Below, one piece after another: positions 8,676 to 18,668 of a DNA stretch of 64,000 nucleotides. The notes under the pieces were generated by a model that did no database searches, had not been told where the DNA came from, and saw only the letters and a list, made by a program, of their open reading frames with translations. This DNA comes from Acidimangrovimonas sediminis (GTDB lineage: Bacteria > Pseudomonadota > Alphaproteobacteria > Rhodobacterales > Rhodobacteraceae). The DNA lies in contig NZ_PHSN01000005.1 in assembly GCF_002871005.1 (NCBI RefSeq), forward strand, positions 1 through 64,000, given 5' to 3'. A program made the translations under genes and the position numbers. Position 1 is the first letter of the stretch, and every line of letters starts with the position of its first letter.

Positions 8676-10028
8676 ATGGACTTTCCCTTCTCGCTGCCGC
8701 CGGTGGCCGAACATGACGTGATCCCGCCCGCCAAGACCGACGTTGTGGTGATCGGGGGCGGGGTGATGGGGGTGATGACCGCCTGGTTCCTGCGCGAACG
8801 CGGCCTCTCGGTCGTGCTGTGCGAAAAGGGCCGCGTCGCGGCAGAGCAATCCTCGCGCAACTGGGGCTGGGTGCGCCAGCAGGGCAGGGATCCGGCCGAG
8901 CTGCCGATCATGATGGAGGCGATGCGGATCTGGCAGGACCTGCCCGCCCGGACGGGCGAGGATCTGGGGTTTCGCCAGACCGGGGTCCTCTACATCGCCA
9001 ACCGGCCCGAGGAAATGGCCCGCCACGAGGCCTGGGCGAAGATCGGCGCGGCGCACGGGACCGATACCCGCGTGCTGTCGGCGGCCGAGGTGCGCGGGCT
9101 GATGAAGGACCCGGGCGATTGGCCGGGCGGCATCGCCGGCGGTATCTGGACGGCATCGGACGCGCGGGCGGAGCCCTGGGTCGCGGTGCCGGCGCTGGCG
9201 CGTGCCCTGGTGGCAAAGGGCGGCGTGGTGGCGGAACGCTGCGCGGTGCGGGCGCTCGACATGGTGGCCGGCCGGGTCGCGGGCGTGGTGACCGAGCGGG
9301 GGCGGATCGCCTGCGATTCGGTCGTGCTCGCGGGGGGCGCCTGGTCGGCGCTGTTCCTCGGGCGGCACGGGGTGATGCTTCCGCAGCTGTCGGTGATCTC
9401 GACCGCGGCGGCGACGGTGCCGCTGCCCGAACATTTCGCAGGTGCAGTGGCCGACGGGAACTTCGCCTTCCGGCGCCGTGCCGACGGCGGCTACACGCTG
9501 GCGCCCGGGGAATTCCGCGAATTCACCATCGGGCCGCATGCCTTCCGCAGCCTCAGGGCCTTCCTGCCCCAGGTGCTGAAAGATCCCTTCGGCTCGCGCT
9601 ACCTGCCGGCGGCCCCCGCGGGCTACCCGGACGCCTGGGGCCTGAAACGCCGCTGGGGCACCGAGGAAGAAACCCCGTTCGAGCGGATGCGCATCCTGAA
9701 CCCGCGGCCCAACCTCAAGGAGCTGGGCAAGGTGCAGGACAGCTTCGCCCGGGCCTTCCCGGCGGTCGGACGGCCCGCGCTGAAGGCTGCTTGGGCCGGC
9801 ATGATCGACACTATGCCCGACGTGGTCCCGGTGGTCGATCACGTCCCCGCGCTGCCGGGGCTGGTGCTGGCCACCGGACTCTCGGGCCACGGCTTCGGCA
9901 TCGGGCCGGGCATGGGCCGGGTGGTGGCCGACCTCGTGAATGGCGGGCAGGTGGGCCACGACCTGAACCGCTTCCGCTGGAGCCGCTTCTCGGACGGATC
10001 GACGCTCGACCTCGGCCCGGCGCTCTGA
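8676..10028 (+). CDS. DadA/DAO-type FAD-dependent amino acid oxidoreductase
   Basis: Protein of 450 residues in the D-amino acid oxidase/glycine oxidase superfamily. After about 20 residues comes the FAD-binding strand VVVIGGGVMGVMTAW (GGGVMG at 27-32), then EKGRVAAEQSSRNWGWVRQQGRD, a DadA/GlcD-like loop. Near the C-terminus DVVPVVDHVPALPGLVLATGLSGHGFGIGPGMG is the second flavin-contact region. It probably oxidises an amine or amino acid released by the neighbouring deacylases and passes electrons to oxygen or the respiratory chain. It lies 28 bases after the deacetylase and is very likely co-transcribed with it. The substrate is not determined. Confidence 0.85.
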   Translation: MDFPFSLPPVAEHDVIPPAKTDVVVIGGGVMGVMTAWFLRERGLSVVLCEKGRVAAEQSSRNWGWVRQQGRDPAELPIMMEAMRIWQDLPARTGEDLGFRQTGVLYIANRPEEMARHEAWAKIGAAHGTDTRVLSAAEVRGLMKDPGDWPGGIAGGIWTASDARAEPWVAVPALARALVAKGGVVAERCAVRALDMVAGRVAGVVTERGRIACDSVVLAGGAWSALFLGRHGVMLPQLSVISTAAATVPLPEHFAGAVADGNFAFRRRADGGYTLAPGEFREFTIGPHAFRSLRAFLPQVLKDPFGSRYLPAAPAGYPDAWGLKRRWGTEEETPFERMRILNPRPNLKELGKVQDSFARAFPAVGRPALKAAWAGMIDTMPDVVPVVDHVPALPGLVLATGLSGHGFGIGPGMGRVVADLVNGGQVGHDLNRFRWSRFSDGSTLDLGPAL

Positions 10029-10050
10029 CGAGGGGCCGCGCGCCTCCTGC

Positions 10051-10075
10051 CCTTTCATTGTTCCCGAAATACGCA
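10051..10075 (-). repeat. Copy of dispersed TATTTnGGGAACAATGAAA motif
   Basis: Read on the minus strand this carries TGCGTATTT, then C, then GGGAACAATGAAAGG. The same word occurs at 13123-13147 and 26134-26158. It lies in the 296-base gap after the flavoprotein gene. The rest of the gap is G-rich, with a 10-G run ending at 10149 and a GGCCGGC/GCCGGCC hairpin near 10157-10172. No gene is seen there. Confidence 0.7.
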
Positions 10076-10324
10076 CCCCCCGTCTCCGCCGGCGCGGCGG
10101 CGGGGCTGCACCGGCGGGGCAACGGAGGGGGGCAAAAGCGGGGGGGGGGCAGCAGGCCGGCGTGCCGGCCACCACACCCCCTTGAAGCCCCCCGGAATTC
10201 GCGCCACGATCCGCGCCAGTGGCGACACTCGTTCGCCTGCAAACAAATCCGCCGATCTCGCCCCCTGCGTCCCGCCTCCTGCGACCGCAAGGCCCGCGCG
10301 GTCGGCCCGCCAGAGAGGTCCGCC

Positions 10325-11491
10325 ATGCCCGTCAAGAACCGCTTCGCAGAGCTGCAGCCCGAGATCGCCGCCTGGCGACGGGACTTCCACGAGAACCCGG
10401 AGCTGCTGTTCGACACCTACCGCACCTCGGGCCTGGTGGCCGAGCGGCTGCGGGAATTCGGCTGCGACGAGGTGGTCGAGGGGATCGGCCGCACCGGCGT
10501 GGTGGGCGTGATCCGGGGCCGCACCGACAGCGCCGGGCGCGTGGTGGGCCTGCGCGCCGACATGGACGCGCTGCCGATCAACGAGATCACGGGCCTGCCC
10601 TATGCCTCGAAGACCCCGGGCAAGATGCATGCCTGCGGCCACGACGGCCATACCGCGATGCTGCTGGGTGCCGCCAAGTACCTGGCCGAGACGCGCAATT
10701 TCGACGGCACGGCGGTTGTGATCTTCCAGCCCGCGGAAGAGGGCGGCGGCGGCGGCCGTGAGATGGTCGAGGATGGCATGATGGACCGCTTCGGCATCCA
10801 GGAGGTCTATGGCATGCACAACATGCCTGGCATCCCCGTCGGCACCTTCGCGATCAAACCCGGGCCGATGATGGCGGCGGCGGACCAGTTCGAGGCGGTG
10901 ATCACCGGCCGCGGCGGCCACGCGGCCAAGCCGCATACCACGATCGACCCGACGCTCGTGGCCTCGCATGTCGTGGTGGCGCTGCAATCGGTGGCCAGCC
11001 GCACCATTGATCCGCTGCACGAGATCGTCGTCTCGGTCTGCACCTTCCGCACCGAATCCGAAGCTTTCAACGTGATCCCGCAGACGGTGCTCCTGCGCGG
11101 CACGGTCCGGACGCTCGACCCGAAGGTGCGCGACCAGGCCCGCACGCGGATCACCGAGATCATCGAGGGCACTGCCGCGACCTTCGGCGCCACGGCCGAG
11201 GTGAACTACATGAACGGCTACCCGGTGACGATGAACGCCGAGGAGAACACCGCCTTCGCGCTGGCGGCGGCCGAGGCGGTCTCGGGCAAGGTCGACACCT
11301 CGATGAACCCGATGATGGGGGCCGAGGATTTCAGCTACATGCTGGAATCCCGTCCCGGCGCCTACATCTGGCTGGGCAACGGCGATACCGCGATGGTCCA
11401 CCACCCGGCCTACAATTTCGACGACGAGGCGATCCCCTTCGGGTCGAGCTGGTTCGCCGAGATGGTCGAAAGCCGGATGCCCGCGGCCTGA
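10325..11491 (+). CDS. M20D amidohydrolase (hippurate hydrolase/IAA-amino acid hydrolase type)
   Basis: Amidohydrolase of 388 residues that cleaves an acyl group from an amino acid. Metal-site motifs are intact: LRADMDALPI (Asp81), MHACGHDGHTAML (Cys104, His106), FQPAEEGGGG (Glu138/139), and GMHNMPGIPVG (His165). A dimerisation domain with GRGGHAAKPH follows. The ATG at 10325 follows AGAGAGGTCCGCC, a usable ribosome site. The reading frame is open upstream through the previous gene, but only as a shadow. It lies 296 bases after the flavoprotein gene, so it may have its own promoter, yet its role fits the same acyl-amino-acid catabolism. Confidence 0.85.
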   Translation: MPVKNRFAELQPEIAAWRRDFHENPELLFDTYRTSGLVAERLREFGCDEVVEGIGRTGVVGVIRGRTDSAGRVVGLRADMDALPINEITGLPYASKTPGKMHACGHDGHTAMLLGAAKYLAETRNFDGTAVVIFQPAEEGGGGGREMVEDGMMDRFGIQEVYGMHNMPGIPVGTFAIKPGPMMAAADQFEAVITGRGGHAAKPHTTIDPTLVASHVVVALQSVASRTIDPLHEIVVSVCTFRTESEAFNVIPQTVLLRGTVRTLDPKVRDQARTRITEIIEGTAATFGATAEVNYMNGYPVTMNAEENTAFALAAAEAVSGKVDTSMNPMMGAEDFSYMLESRPGAYIWLGNGDTAMVHHPAYNFDDEAIPFGSSWFAEMVESRMPAA

Positions 11492-11605
11492 CGAAGCGGC
11501 CTGACGGAAGGCGACGGAAAGCATGGGGGAGGGGCGGTGCGCTCCTCCAGCCCTCCGGGCACTCGTCGCAGCCACGATGAGCGGCCGCAGGGCCACGAAG
11601 AGGGG

Positions 11606-12016
11606 TCAGGGGCCTGCCAGCGCCTCGGTGGTCAGCGGGCAGGGCGCGCCCCCGTAGAACCGCGTCAGCACCGGCTGCATCCACGGCGCGCCCGCCGCGG
11701 CGAAGAGCGTGGCCGAAGAGCGCAGCTTCAGGGCATCCACAGCGCCCAGGATCTCCTCGGCCGATCGCCCATCATGCGCGGCAACCGCCGCGGCCGCCTC
11801 TTCCAGCCGCGGCCCGAGGGTCGGATGGGCAAGGTAGGCGCGCGCCTCCGCGAGGTCGGCAATGCCATAGAACTTGGCCGTGCCCGAGCGGCCGAGCACC
11901 GCCAGCTGGGGAAACACGAACCACATCCAGTGGGTGACCTTGCGCCCGTCCTTGAGCTCCGCCAGCGCCTGGGGCCAGACCCCTTCCTGCGCGTGGACGA
12001 AGCGGCCGAGATCCAT
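11606..12016 (-). CDS. DUF1810 family protein
   Basis: Small cytoplasmic protein of 136 residues matching the DUF1810 family. It begins MDLGRFVHAQEGVWPQALAEL and carries the family hallmark GRKVTHWMWFVFPQL (about residues 24-38) and GRSGTAKFYGI. The function is unknown in the family. The gene ends facing the amidohydrolase gene and starts 3 bases after the moaA stop, so it is probably the second gene of a moaA-DUF1810 transcript. Confidence 0.85.
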   Translation of the reverse strand: MDLGRFVHAQEGVWPQALAELKDGRKVTHWMWFVFPQLAVLGRSGTAKFYGIADLAEARAYLAHPTLGPRLEEAAAAVAAHDGRSAEEILGAVDALKLRSSATLFAAAGAPWMQPVLTRFYGGAPCPLTTEALAGP

Positions 12017-12019
12017 GGA

Positions 12020-13021
<1,002 letters not shown>

Positions 13022-13122
13022 GAGGCGAACCTAGTGTGCCGGTGCCCGCGCGGCAAGCCGCTGCGCGCCAGACCGGTGCCGGGGAGGACCCCGGACCGGG
13101 TGGGTTGGCGGTGAGGGCGGCG

Positions 13123-13147
13123 TGCGTATTTGGGGAACAATGAAAGG
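13123..13147 (+). repeat. Copy of dispersed TATTTnGGGAACAATGAAA motif
   Basis: Plus-strand copy, TGCGTATTT then G then GGGAACAATGAAAGG, identical over 25 bases to the copy at 26134-26158. It lies in the divergent gap between moaA and a small lipoprotein gene, where no other structure is obvious. Confidence 0.75.
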
Positions 13148-13239
13148 AAAGGGGCAGGTGCATCGGCGGTCAGGGGCCGGGCGGGTGGACCAGTTGGGCC
13201 GGAGGGCTAGGTTGCGGGATCAAACAGACGGAGTTTTCG

Positions 13240-13689
13240 ATGCGCCCGGCCCTTGCCCTCGTTTCCCTTTCCGCCACGCTTGCCCTTGCGGGCTGCGGCC
13301 ACCTTCCCTGGCAGGCACGGCAGTCGGCGCCGCCGCCGAAGGTCGGGCCGGTGGGGCCGTCGCAGGCGTCGCAGGCAAGCGCGCTGGACACCACCACCGC
13401 GGCGCAGAAGCAAGCCGCGCTTGCCGCTGGATCCAAGGGCGCGCTGCATCGGCTTGGCGCGACCACGGCCAGCCTTGGCGCGGATGCGCGGCAAGGGTTC
13501 TGGCTGCGCACCGCCCTGGTGACGCAGCCCGAGAAGGGCCGGGTCGAGCTGGGCTCCAAGCGCCTTGCCGTCGACCTTCTGCCCGGCACGGGGCCCAAGG
13601 ACGGCGGCAGCCAGCTGTCGCTGGGGGCCTATCGCGCGCTGGGGCTGAGCCTGACCGACCTGCCGAAGCTGACGGTCTACGGCCCCTGA
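13240..13689 (+). CDS. Small putative lipoprotein of unknown function
   Basis: Protein of 149 residues with a clear lipoprotein signal: MRPALALVSLSATLALAGC, lipobox LAGC with Cys19. After an Ala/Pro/Gln-rich linker comes a compact domain with TTASLGADARQGFWLRTALV, and LSLGAYRALGLSLTDLPKLTVYGP at the end. Similar short lipoproteins are common in Rhodobacteraceae, and I recall some being labelled D-galactarate dehydratase, which this size does not support. It probably sits in the envelope. The gene stands alone and faces dnaB. Confidence 0.7.
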   Translation: MRPALALVSLSATLALAGCGHLPWQARQSAPPPKVGPVGPSQASQASALDTTTAAQKQAALAAGSKGALHRLGATTASLGADARQGFWLRTALVTQPEKGRVELGSKRLAVDLLPGTGPKDGGSQLSLGAYRALGLSLTDLPKLTVYGP

Positions 13690-13889
13690 AAGCGCGCGGC
13701 CCAGGGGGGCGGCGCGCCCGGGCCGCGTGGCTTTTGGCGGCGGCAGGGGGGATCTGCCCCCCGCGAGGTTTGGCGGGACGATGAGGCGGAGCGCCTTGGT
13801 CGCCCTCCGGCGGGCGGAGGGCGCGTTGTCGAGATATTTTAGGGAGGTGCGGCGGGGAGAGGCACAAGCTGGCCGCCCCGCCGCAGCCC

Positions 13890-15407
13890 TCAGAATTCCT
13901 GCGCCTGGTCCTGTTGGTAGGATTTCGCGAGGTTGCCGAAGCGGGTGAAGCGGCCCTCGAAGCTCAGCTCCACCGTGCCGATCGGCCCGTGGCGCTGCTT
14001 GCCGATGATCACCTCGGCCTTGCCGTGCAGGCGCGCCATGCGCTCCTGCCAGGCGGCCATCTCGTCGAGACGGTCGTCCGAGGGTTTTTCGCGTTCCACA
14101 TAATATTCCTCGCGGAACACGAACATCACCACGTCGGCGTCCTGCTCGATCGAGCCGGATTCGCGCAGGTCCGAAAGCTGGGGCCGCTTGTCGTCGCGGC
14201 TTTCCACCTGGCGCGACAGCTGGGACAGCGCGATGACCGGGATGTTCAGTTCCTTCGCGATCGCCTTCAGGCCCATCGAGATCTCGCCGATCTCCTGCAC
14301 CCGGTTGTCGGCGGTGCCGCGCAGAAGCTGGAGGTAGTCGACGATCACAACGTCGAGGCCATGTGTCCGCTTAAGCCGCCGGCAGCGCGCGGCGACCTGG
14401 CTGATCGGCAGGGCGGGGGTGTCGTCGATGTAGAGCGGGCAGCTTTCGAGCGATTTCGCGGCCTCGACGAAGCGGCGGAACTCGAACTCCTCCATGTCGC
14501 CGCGGCGGATCTTTTCCGACGCCACCTCGGAGGCCTCCGACAGGATCCGCGAGGCAAGCTGCTCGGCCGACATCTCGAGCGAGAAGAAGCCCACGACGCC
14601 GCCCTGCACCGCGCCTTCCGACCCGTCGGGCTTGCGGCCGCGCTTGTAGGCCTTGGCGATGTTGAAGGCGACGTTGGTCGCGAGCGAGGTCTTCCCCATC
14701 GACGGACGGCCCGCAAGGATCAGAAGGTCGGACGGATGCAGCCCGCCCAGCTTCTTGTCCATGTCGATCAGGCCGGTGGAGATGCCCGAGAGGCCGCCGC
14801 CGCGCTGGTAGGCCGCGTTGGCGAGGTTCACCGCATCCGTCGCGGCCTTCAGGAACGACTGGAAGCCGCGCTCCGCCGTGCCCTGCTCGCCCAGCTTGTA
14901 AAGCCGCTGCTCGGCCTCGACGATCTGGTCCTTCGGCTCGCTCTTGACGTCGACCTTCTGCGCCTTCTGCGAGATCTCGGTGCCCAGTTCGATCAGCTCG
15001 CGCCGCACCGACAGCTCATAGATCATCTGGCCATAGTCCCGCGCCGCATGGGCCGAGATCGCGGCCCCCGCGAGACGGGCGAGGTAGGCCGGGCCGCCCA
15101 GTTCCTTCAGCCCCTCGTCCTCTTCGAGGAAGGCCTTGAGCGTGACCGGCGAGGCCAGCGCGTTCTTCTGGATCCGCGCGGCGGCGACCTCGAAGATGCG
15201 GCGGTGCACCGGGTCGTAGAAATGGTCGGCCTTCACTGTGGCGGCGATCCGGTCGAACACGTCGTTGTTGGTCAGGATCGCACCGAGAAGCTGCTGCTCG
15301 GCCTCGATGTTGTGCGGCGCGACCTGCGCCGCCAGGGCGCCTCCGCCCTGGGCCGGGGGCTGGCCCTCGGATTCGGGGTCGTGCCGGGCGGGCGACAACT
15401 CGTTCAT
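13890..15407 (-). CDS. dnaB: Replicative DNA helicase DnaB
   Basis: Hexameric helicase that unwinds DNA at the replication fork, 505 residues. The N-terminal primase-interacting domain (about 30-135, PHNIEAEQQLLGAIL) is followed by the RecA-like ATPase. The ATPase has Walker A GRPSMGKTS at about 233-241, Walker B DVVIVDYLQLL and LSQLSRQVESRDDKRPQLSD. The ATG at 15407 is chosen because GGAGG lies just upstream and the protein starts with a normal short tail before PHNIEAE. The frame is open 72 codons further but without resemblance. The gene is alone on its strand, with pyrE ending 435 bases upstream. Confidence 0.97.
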   Translation of the reverse strand: MNELSPARHDPESEGQPPAQGGGALAAQVAPHNIEAEQQLLGAILTNNDVFDRIAATVKADHFYDPVHRRIFEVAAARIQKNALASPVTLKAFLEEDEGLKELGGPAYLARLAGAAISAHAARDYGQMIYELSVRRELIELGTEISQKAQKVDVKSEPKDQIVEAEQRLYKLGEQGTAERGFQSFLKAATDAVNLANAAYQRGGGLSGISTGLIDMDKKLGGLHPSDLLILAGRPSMGKTSLATNVAFNIAKAYKRGRKPDGSEGAVQGGVVGFFSLEMSAEQLASRILSEASEVASEKIRRGDMEEFEFRRFVEAAKSLESCPLYIDDTPALPISQVAARCRRLKRTHGLDVVIVDYLQLLRGTADNRVQEIGEISMGLKAIAKELNIPVIALSQLSRQVESRDDKRPQLSDLRESGSIEQDADVVMFVFREEYYVEREKPSDDRLDEMAAWQERMARLHGKAEVIIGKQRHGPIGTVELSFEGRFTRFGNLAKSYQQDQAQEF

Positions 15408-15842
15408 GCTCGAAACCTCCGAAACTGCGCCGGTCGGGCGCGGCGGCGCCCGGGGCGGTTTTGCCTGTATGATGCCGGGCCCTGGTGTGGCCGGTCCCGG
15501 TCTGCTGCCGTGATCCCCCGTCATAGCCGAAACCGCCGGGCTCTCAAAGTGGACAGAGCTGTGGGCGGTTTCCGGGATAAGCCTGTGGGCGACTCGGGGG
15601 CGCTGCGGCGCCTTGGCGGGCACCCTACCACATATTGATGCACTTCGCGAAACACCCCCAGCCCTGCGCGATTCGCGCGGCTCAGCGGGCGAACTTGTCC
15701 CCAGCGCTATCCACAGGAATCTTATCCCTGCCGGGCCAGTGGGTTAGCCGAAGCGACCGCCGGACACGGACGAGGAGGCGCCGGAGGGCGCCCGAGGAGG
15801 GCGCTCCGCCGCCGTCCGGGTTGCGCGGTGCCTGCGGCGACC
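15408..15842. promoter_or_regulatory. Upstream region of dnaB with one DnaA-box-like site
   Basis: This 435-base gap holds the dnaB promoter region and the 3' side of pyrE. CTATCCACA at 15707-15715 matches the DnaA box TTATCCACA at 8 of 9 bases, and TTGTCCCCA at 15694-15702 matches 7 of 9. Two CTGTGGGCG words lie near 15561 and 15588. With so few boxes this is not an origin. It could at most couple dnaB expression to DnaA. No gene is seen. Confidence 0.25.
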
Positions 15843-16526
15843 TCAGGTCTTCCGGCGGGCCTCCTGCCAGGCGCGCGGCTGGGTCAGGAACGCCTCGACC
15901 TCGCGCAGTGTGTCGGCGTCGAAGGCCTCCTGCGCGCGGGCCTCTTCCAGCACGTCCCACCAGGTGCAGAGGTGGTGCAGCTGCACGCCGTGATCGCCCA
16001 GCGTCTTCACCGTCTCCGGGAAGATCCCGTAGTAGAAGATTACCGCCGTATGCGCGCAGCTCGCCCCGGTGTCGCGGATCGCGTCGACGAAGCTCAGCTT
16101 CGACCCGCCGTCGGTTGTCAGGTCCTCGACCAGAAGCACCCGCTGCCCCTCGGTCATCGCGCCCTCGATCCGCGCGTTGCGGCCGTAGCCCTTGGGCTTC
16201 TTGCGCACATAGGTCATCGGCAGGCCCAGCCGTTCCGCCATGAAGGCGCCGAAGGGGATGCCGGCCGTCTCGCCGCCTGCGACGTTGTCGAAGGCCTCGA
16301 ACCCCGCCTCGCGCATCACCGTGCAGGCGAGGAAATCCATCAGGGTGGAGCGGATCCGCGGGAAGGAGATCAGCTTGCGGCAGTCGATGTAGGTCGGCGA
16401 CGGCAGGCCGGAGGCCAGCGTGAAGGGTTCGTCGGCGTTGAAATGGACGGCCTTGATCTCCAGGAGCATGCGCGCGGTCAGGCGGGCGATCTCTTCCTTC
16501 GGCGGGTAGGTGGCGGGCAGCATCAT
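15843..16526 (-). CDS. pyrE: Orotate phosphoribosyltransferase PyrE
   Basis: Enzyme of 227 residues converting orotate and PRPP to orotidine monophosphate in pyrimidine synthesis. The PRPP-binding motif [13 protein letters not shown] is at about 131-143. Substrate-loop features [19 protein letters not shown] and [16 protein letters not shown] match the larger alphaproteobacterial PyrE type. The double Met start at 16526 is kept. A weak GGAGC precedes it. It is the third gene of a pyrC-methyltransferase-pyrE unit, 34 bases after the middle gene. Confidence 0.95.
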   Translation of the reverse strand: MMLPATYPPKEEIARLTARMLLEIKAVHFNADEPFTLASGLPSPTYIDCRKLISFPRIRSTLMDFLACTVMREAGFEAFDNVAGGETAGIPFGAFMAERLGLPMTYVRKKPKGYGRNARIEGAMTEGQRVLLVEDLTTDGGSKLSFVDAIRDTGASCAHTAVIFYYGIFPETVKTLGDHGVQLHHLCTWWDVLEEARAQEAFDADTLREVEAFLTQPRAWQEARRKT

Positions 16527-16560
16527 CGGCGGGCTCCTTCGGGCATTTGTGCGGACAGGA

Positions 16561-17628
16561 TCAGGCGGGTGGTCGGGTCAGGATCAGCACCTCGGGCGCG
16601 CCCGAGAGATCGAGCGTGAACCCCAGCTCGAAAAGCGCGGCAAGATGCGCGGTCAGCGTCGCGGGCGGCAGCCCCGGCCGGGGTTCGGCGATCAGCCGCG
16701 ACAGCGGGGCAGGGATCGCAGGCAGGGCCTCGCCCAGCGGGGTGATCAACACCTCCACGGGGGGCAGGTCCGCGCCGGACATGGTTGCCGCGCCGGGCAG
16801 CCCATTCGCGGCAAGGTTGCGCGCGACCAGCCCGCATAATGCAGGGTCGGGATCGGAGGCGGTCACATCGGCGGCCGGGGCCGCGCGGGCGATCTGCAAG
16901 GCCAGCACGCCCGATCCCGCCCGGGCATCGTGAAGGCGCCAGGATCCCGGCAGGTCCGTGGCCAGCGCCGCGGTGCGCGCGGCGGCGCGGTGGCGTCCCT
17001 GCAGCGTGGCCAGCAACATGTCGGGCTCCAGCAGATCGGGCGGAAGCTCCACCATCAGCGGGCCCAGCGTCACCGCCTCGCCCGCGAGGGCGGCACGCAG
17101 CCCGCGCACCCAGGGCGGCTGGATCGGGTCGGCGTCGAGGCCGCGGTCAAGCTCGGCCAGCGCGGCGGCGCGGTCGCCCGCCGCGTTCAGCAGCCGGGCA
17201 CGATGGGTGGCGAAGGCGCCGGAGTGCGGATAGGCGCGCACCGCCGCCGCGAGGACCGGCAGCGCGGCCCCCGGTTCCCCCAGGGTTTCCAGCGCTTCGG
17301 CCTGACGCAGGTATTCCCCGGGCCGCTTCCTTGCGCCCTCGGCCCAGCCGGCAAGCAGGTCGATCGCCATCGCGTGCCGCCCCTGTGCCGCGAAGGCGTG
17401 GGCAAGGCTCACGGGCAGCGGCACGGCGGCCTGAACCGCATGGGCGGAATGATAGAGGACCAGCGCCTCCTCCGTCCGGCCCGCCTCGACCAGCCAGTCG
17501 AGGGCCGGGCCGATGGCGCCCGCGGGAAGATTGGTCAGCGCCTGGCCGGGCAGGTCGATCAGCGCCTCGGCCAGGTCGGCGGTGCGTCCGCCGAGGATCA
17601 GGGGCACGACATGGTCGACGCCCGCCAC
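16561..17628 (-). CDS. TPR-like/SAM-methyltransferase-like protein between pyrC and pyrE
   Basis: Protein of 355 residues starting from a GTG at 17628, 3 bases after the pyrC stop. No ATG occurs in frame for the first 85 codons, so GTG is the likely start. Residues 40-170 are made of short helical repeats with alternating Ala/Leu ([45 protein letters not shown]) like tetratricopeptide repeats. Residues 225-355 resemble a class I methyltransferase: [16 protein letters not shown] as motif I, VTASDPDP as the acidic loop, and [10 protein letters not shown], the pattern of protein arginine methyltransferases. Motif I is degenerate, so activity is unsure. Its target is unknown. Confidence 0.7.
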   Translation of the reverse strand: MAGVDHVVPLILGGRTADLAEALIDLPGQALTNLPAGAIGPALDWLVEAGRTEEALVLYHSAHAVQAAVPLPVSLAHAFAAQGRHAMAIDLLAGWAEGARKRPGEYLRQAEALETLGEPGAALPVLAAAVRAYPHSGAFATHRARLLNAAGDRAAALAELDRGLDADPIQPPWVRGLRAALAGEAVTLGPLMVELPPDLLEPDMLLATLQGRHRAAARTAALATDLPGSWRLHDARAGSGVLALQIARAAPAADVTASDPDPALCGLVARNLAANGLPGAATMSGADLPPVEVLITPLGEALPAIPAPLSRLIAEPRPGLPPATLTAHLAALFELGFTLDLSGAPEVLILTRPPA

Positions 17629-17630
17629 GC

Positions 17631-18668
17631 TCAGTCGACCCGCCAGTGCAGCGGATAGCCCGGGTCGAACACCGTGACCGGCCCGGCGCCGGTATAGATC
17701 TTGGCGGGGTAGGCGACCGGGTCGCCCTTCGTCAGGGTGATCGTCTCGTCGTTCGGCGCCATGCGGTAGAAGGCGGGCCCGTTGAGCGAGGCGAAGGCCT
17801 CCAGCCGGTCGAGCGCGCCTTCCTGTTCGAACACCTCGGCCAGCACCGACATCGTGTTGGTCGCCGTGAAGCAGCCGGCGCAGCCGCAGGCATGTTCCTT
17901 CAGGTCGTCCACATGCGGGGCCGAGTCGGTGCCGAGGAAGAACCGTCCCTCCCCCGAGGTCGCGGCCGCCCGCAGCGCCAGCCGGTGTTCCTCGCGCTTG
18001 GCGACGGGCAGGCAATAGTAATGAGGCTTGATCCCGCCGACGAGGATATGGTTGCGGTTGATCACCAGGTGATGGGTGGTGATCGTCGCGGCGAGGTCCT
18101 CGCCCCCCGCGCTGGCATAATCCACGCCGTTCTTGGTGGTGATATGCTCCATCACCACGCGCAGCCCCGGCGTCGCCCGGCGGATCGGGTCAAGCACGGT
18201 GTCGATGAACACCGCCTCGCGGTCGAAGATGTCGACGTCCGCAGTGGTCACCTCGCCATGCACGCAGAGCGGCAGGCCGATCTCGGCCATCTTCTCCAGC
18301 ACGCCCCGCACCCGGTCGAAGTTCCGCACGCCCGAGGCGGAGTTGGTCGTCGCCCCCGCCGGGTAAAGCTTCACCGCCGAGATCAGTCCCGAGGCCGCGG
18401 CCTGCGCCAGGTCCTCCGGGTCGGTATCTTCGGTCAGGTACAGCGTCATCAGCGGGGTGAACGCGGCGCCCTTCGGCATCGCCTTGAGGATGCGTTCGCG
18501 GTAGGCCGCCGCATGTGCCCCGGTCACGACCGGCGGCACGAGGTTCGGCATGATGATGGCGCGGGCGAAATGGCGCGTCGTTTCGGGCAGGATACCCTCG
18601 AGCATGGCCCCGTCGCGCAGGTGCAGGTGCCAGTCATCGGGGCGGCGGATCGTGAGGCTCTGTGTCAT
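17631..18668 (-). CDS. pyrC: Dihydroorotase PyrC
   Basis: Zinc amidohydrolase of 345 residues that cyclises carbamoyl-aspartate to dihydroorotate. It is the class II (E. coli-like) type. The metal site [10 protein letters not shown] has His14 and His16, the carboxylated lysine is Lys100 in [12 protein letters not shown], and further ligands are in CVHGE, TTHHL and GTDSAPH. It opens an operon with the methyltransferase-like gene and pyrE. Two steps of one pathway are thus paired, though pyrD and pyrF are not here. Confidence 0.95.
   Translation of the reverse strand: MTQSLTIRRPDDWHLHLRDGAMLEGILPETTRHFARAIIMPNLVPPVVTGAHAAAYRERILKAMPKGAAFTPLMTLYLTEDTDPEDLAQAAASGLISAVKLYPAGATTNSASGVRNFDRVRGVLEKMAEIGLPLCVHGEVTTADVDIFDREAVFIDTVLDPIRRATPGLRVVMEHITTKNGVDYASAGGEDLAATITTHHLVINRNHILVGGIKPHYYCLPVAKREEHRLALRAAATSGEGRFFLGTDSAPHVDDLKEHACGCAGCFTATNTMSVLAEVFEQEGALDRLEAFASLNGPAFYRMAPNDETITLTKGDPVAYPAKIYTGAGPVTVFDPGYPLHWRVD

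Noticed and set aside
15694-15715. Chromosomal origin near dnaB
   Set aside because: Only one 8-of-9 and one 7-of-9 DnaA-box-like site, and no A/T-rich unwinding region or typical origin genes.
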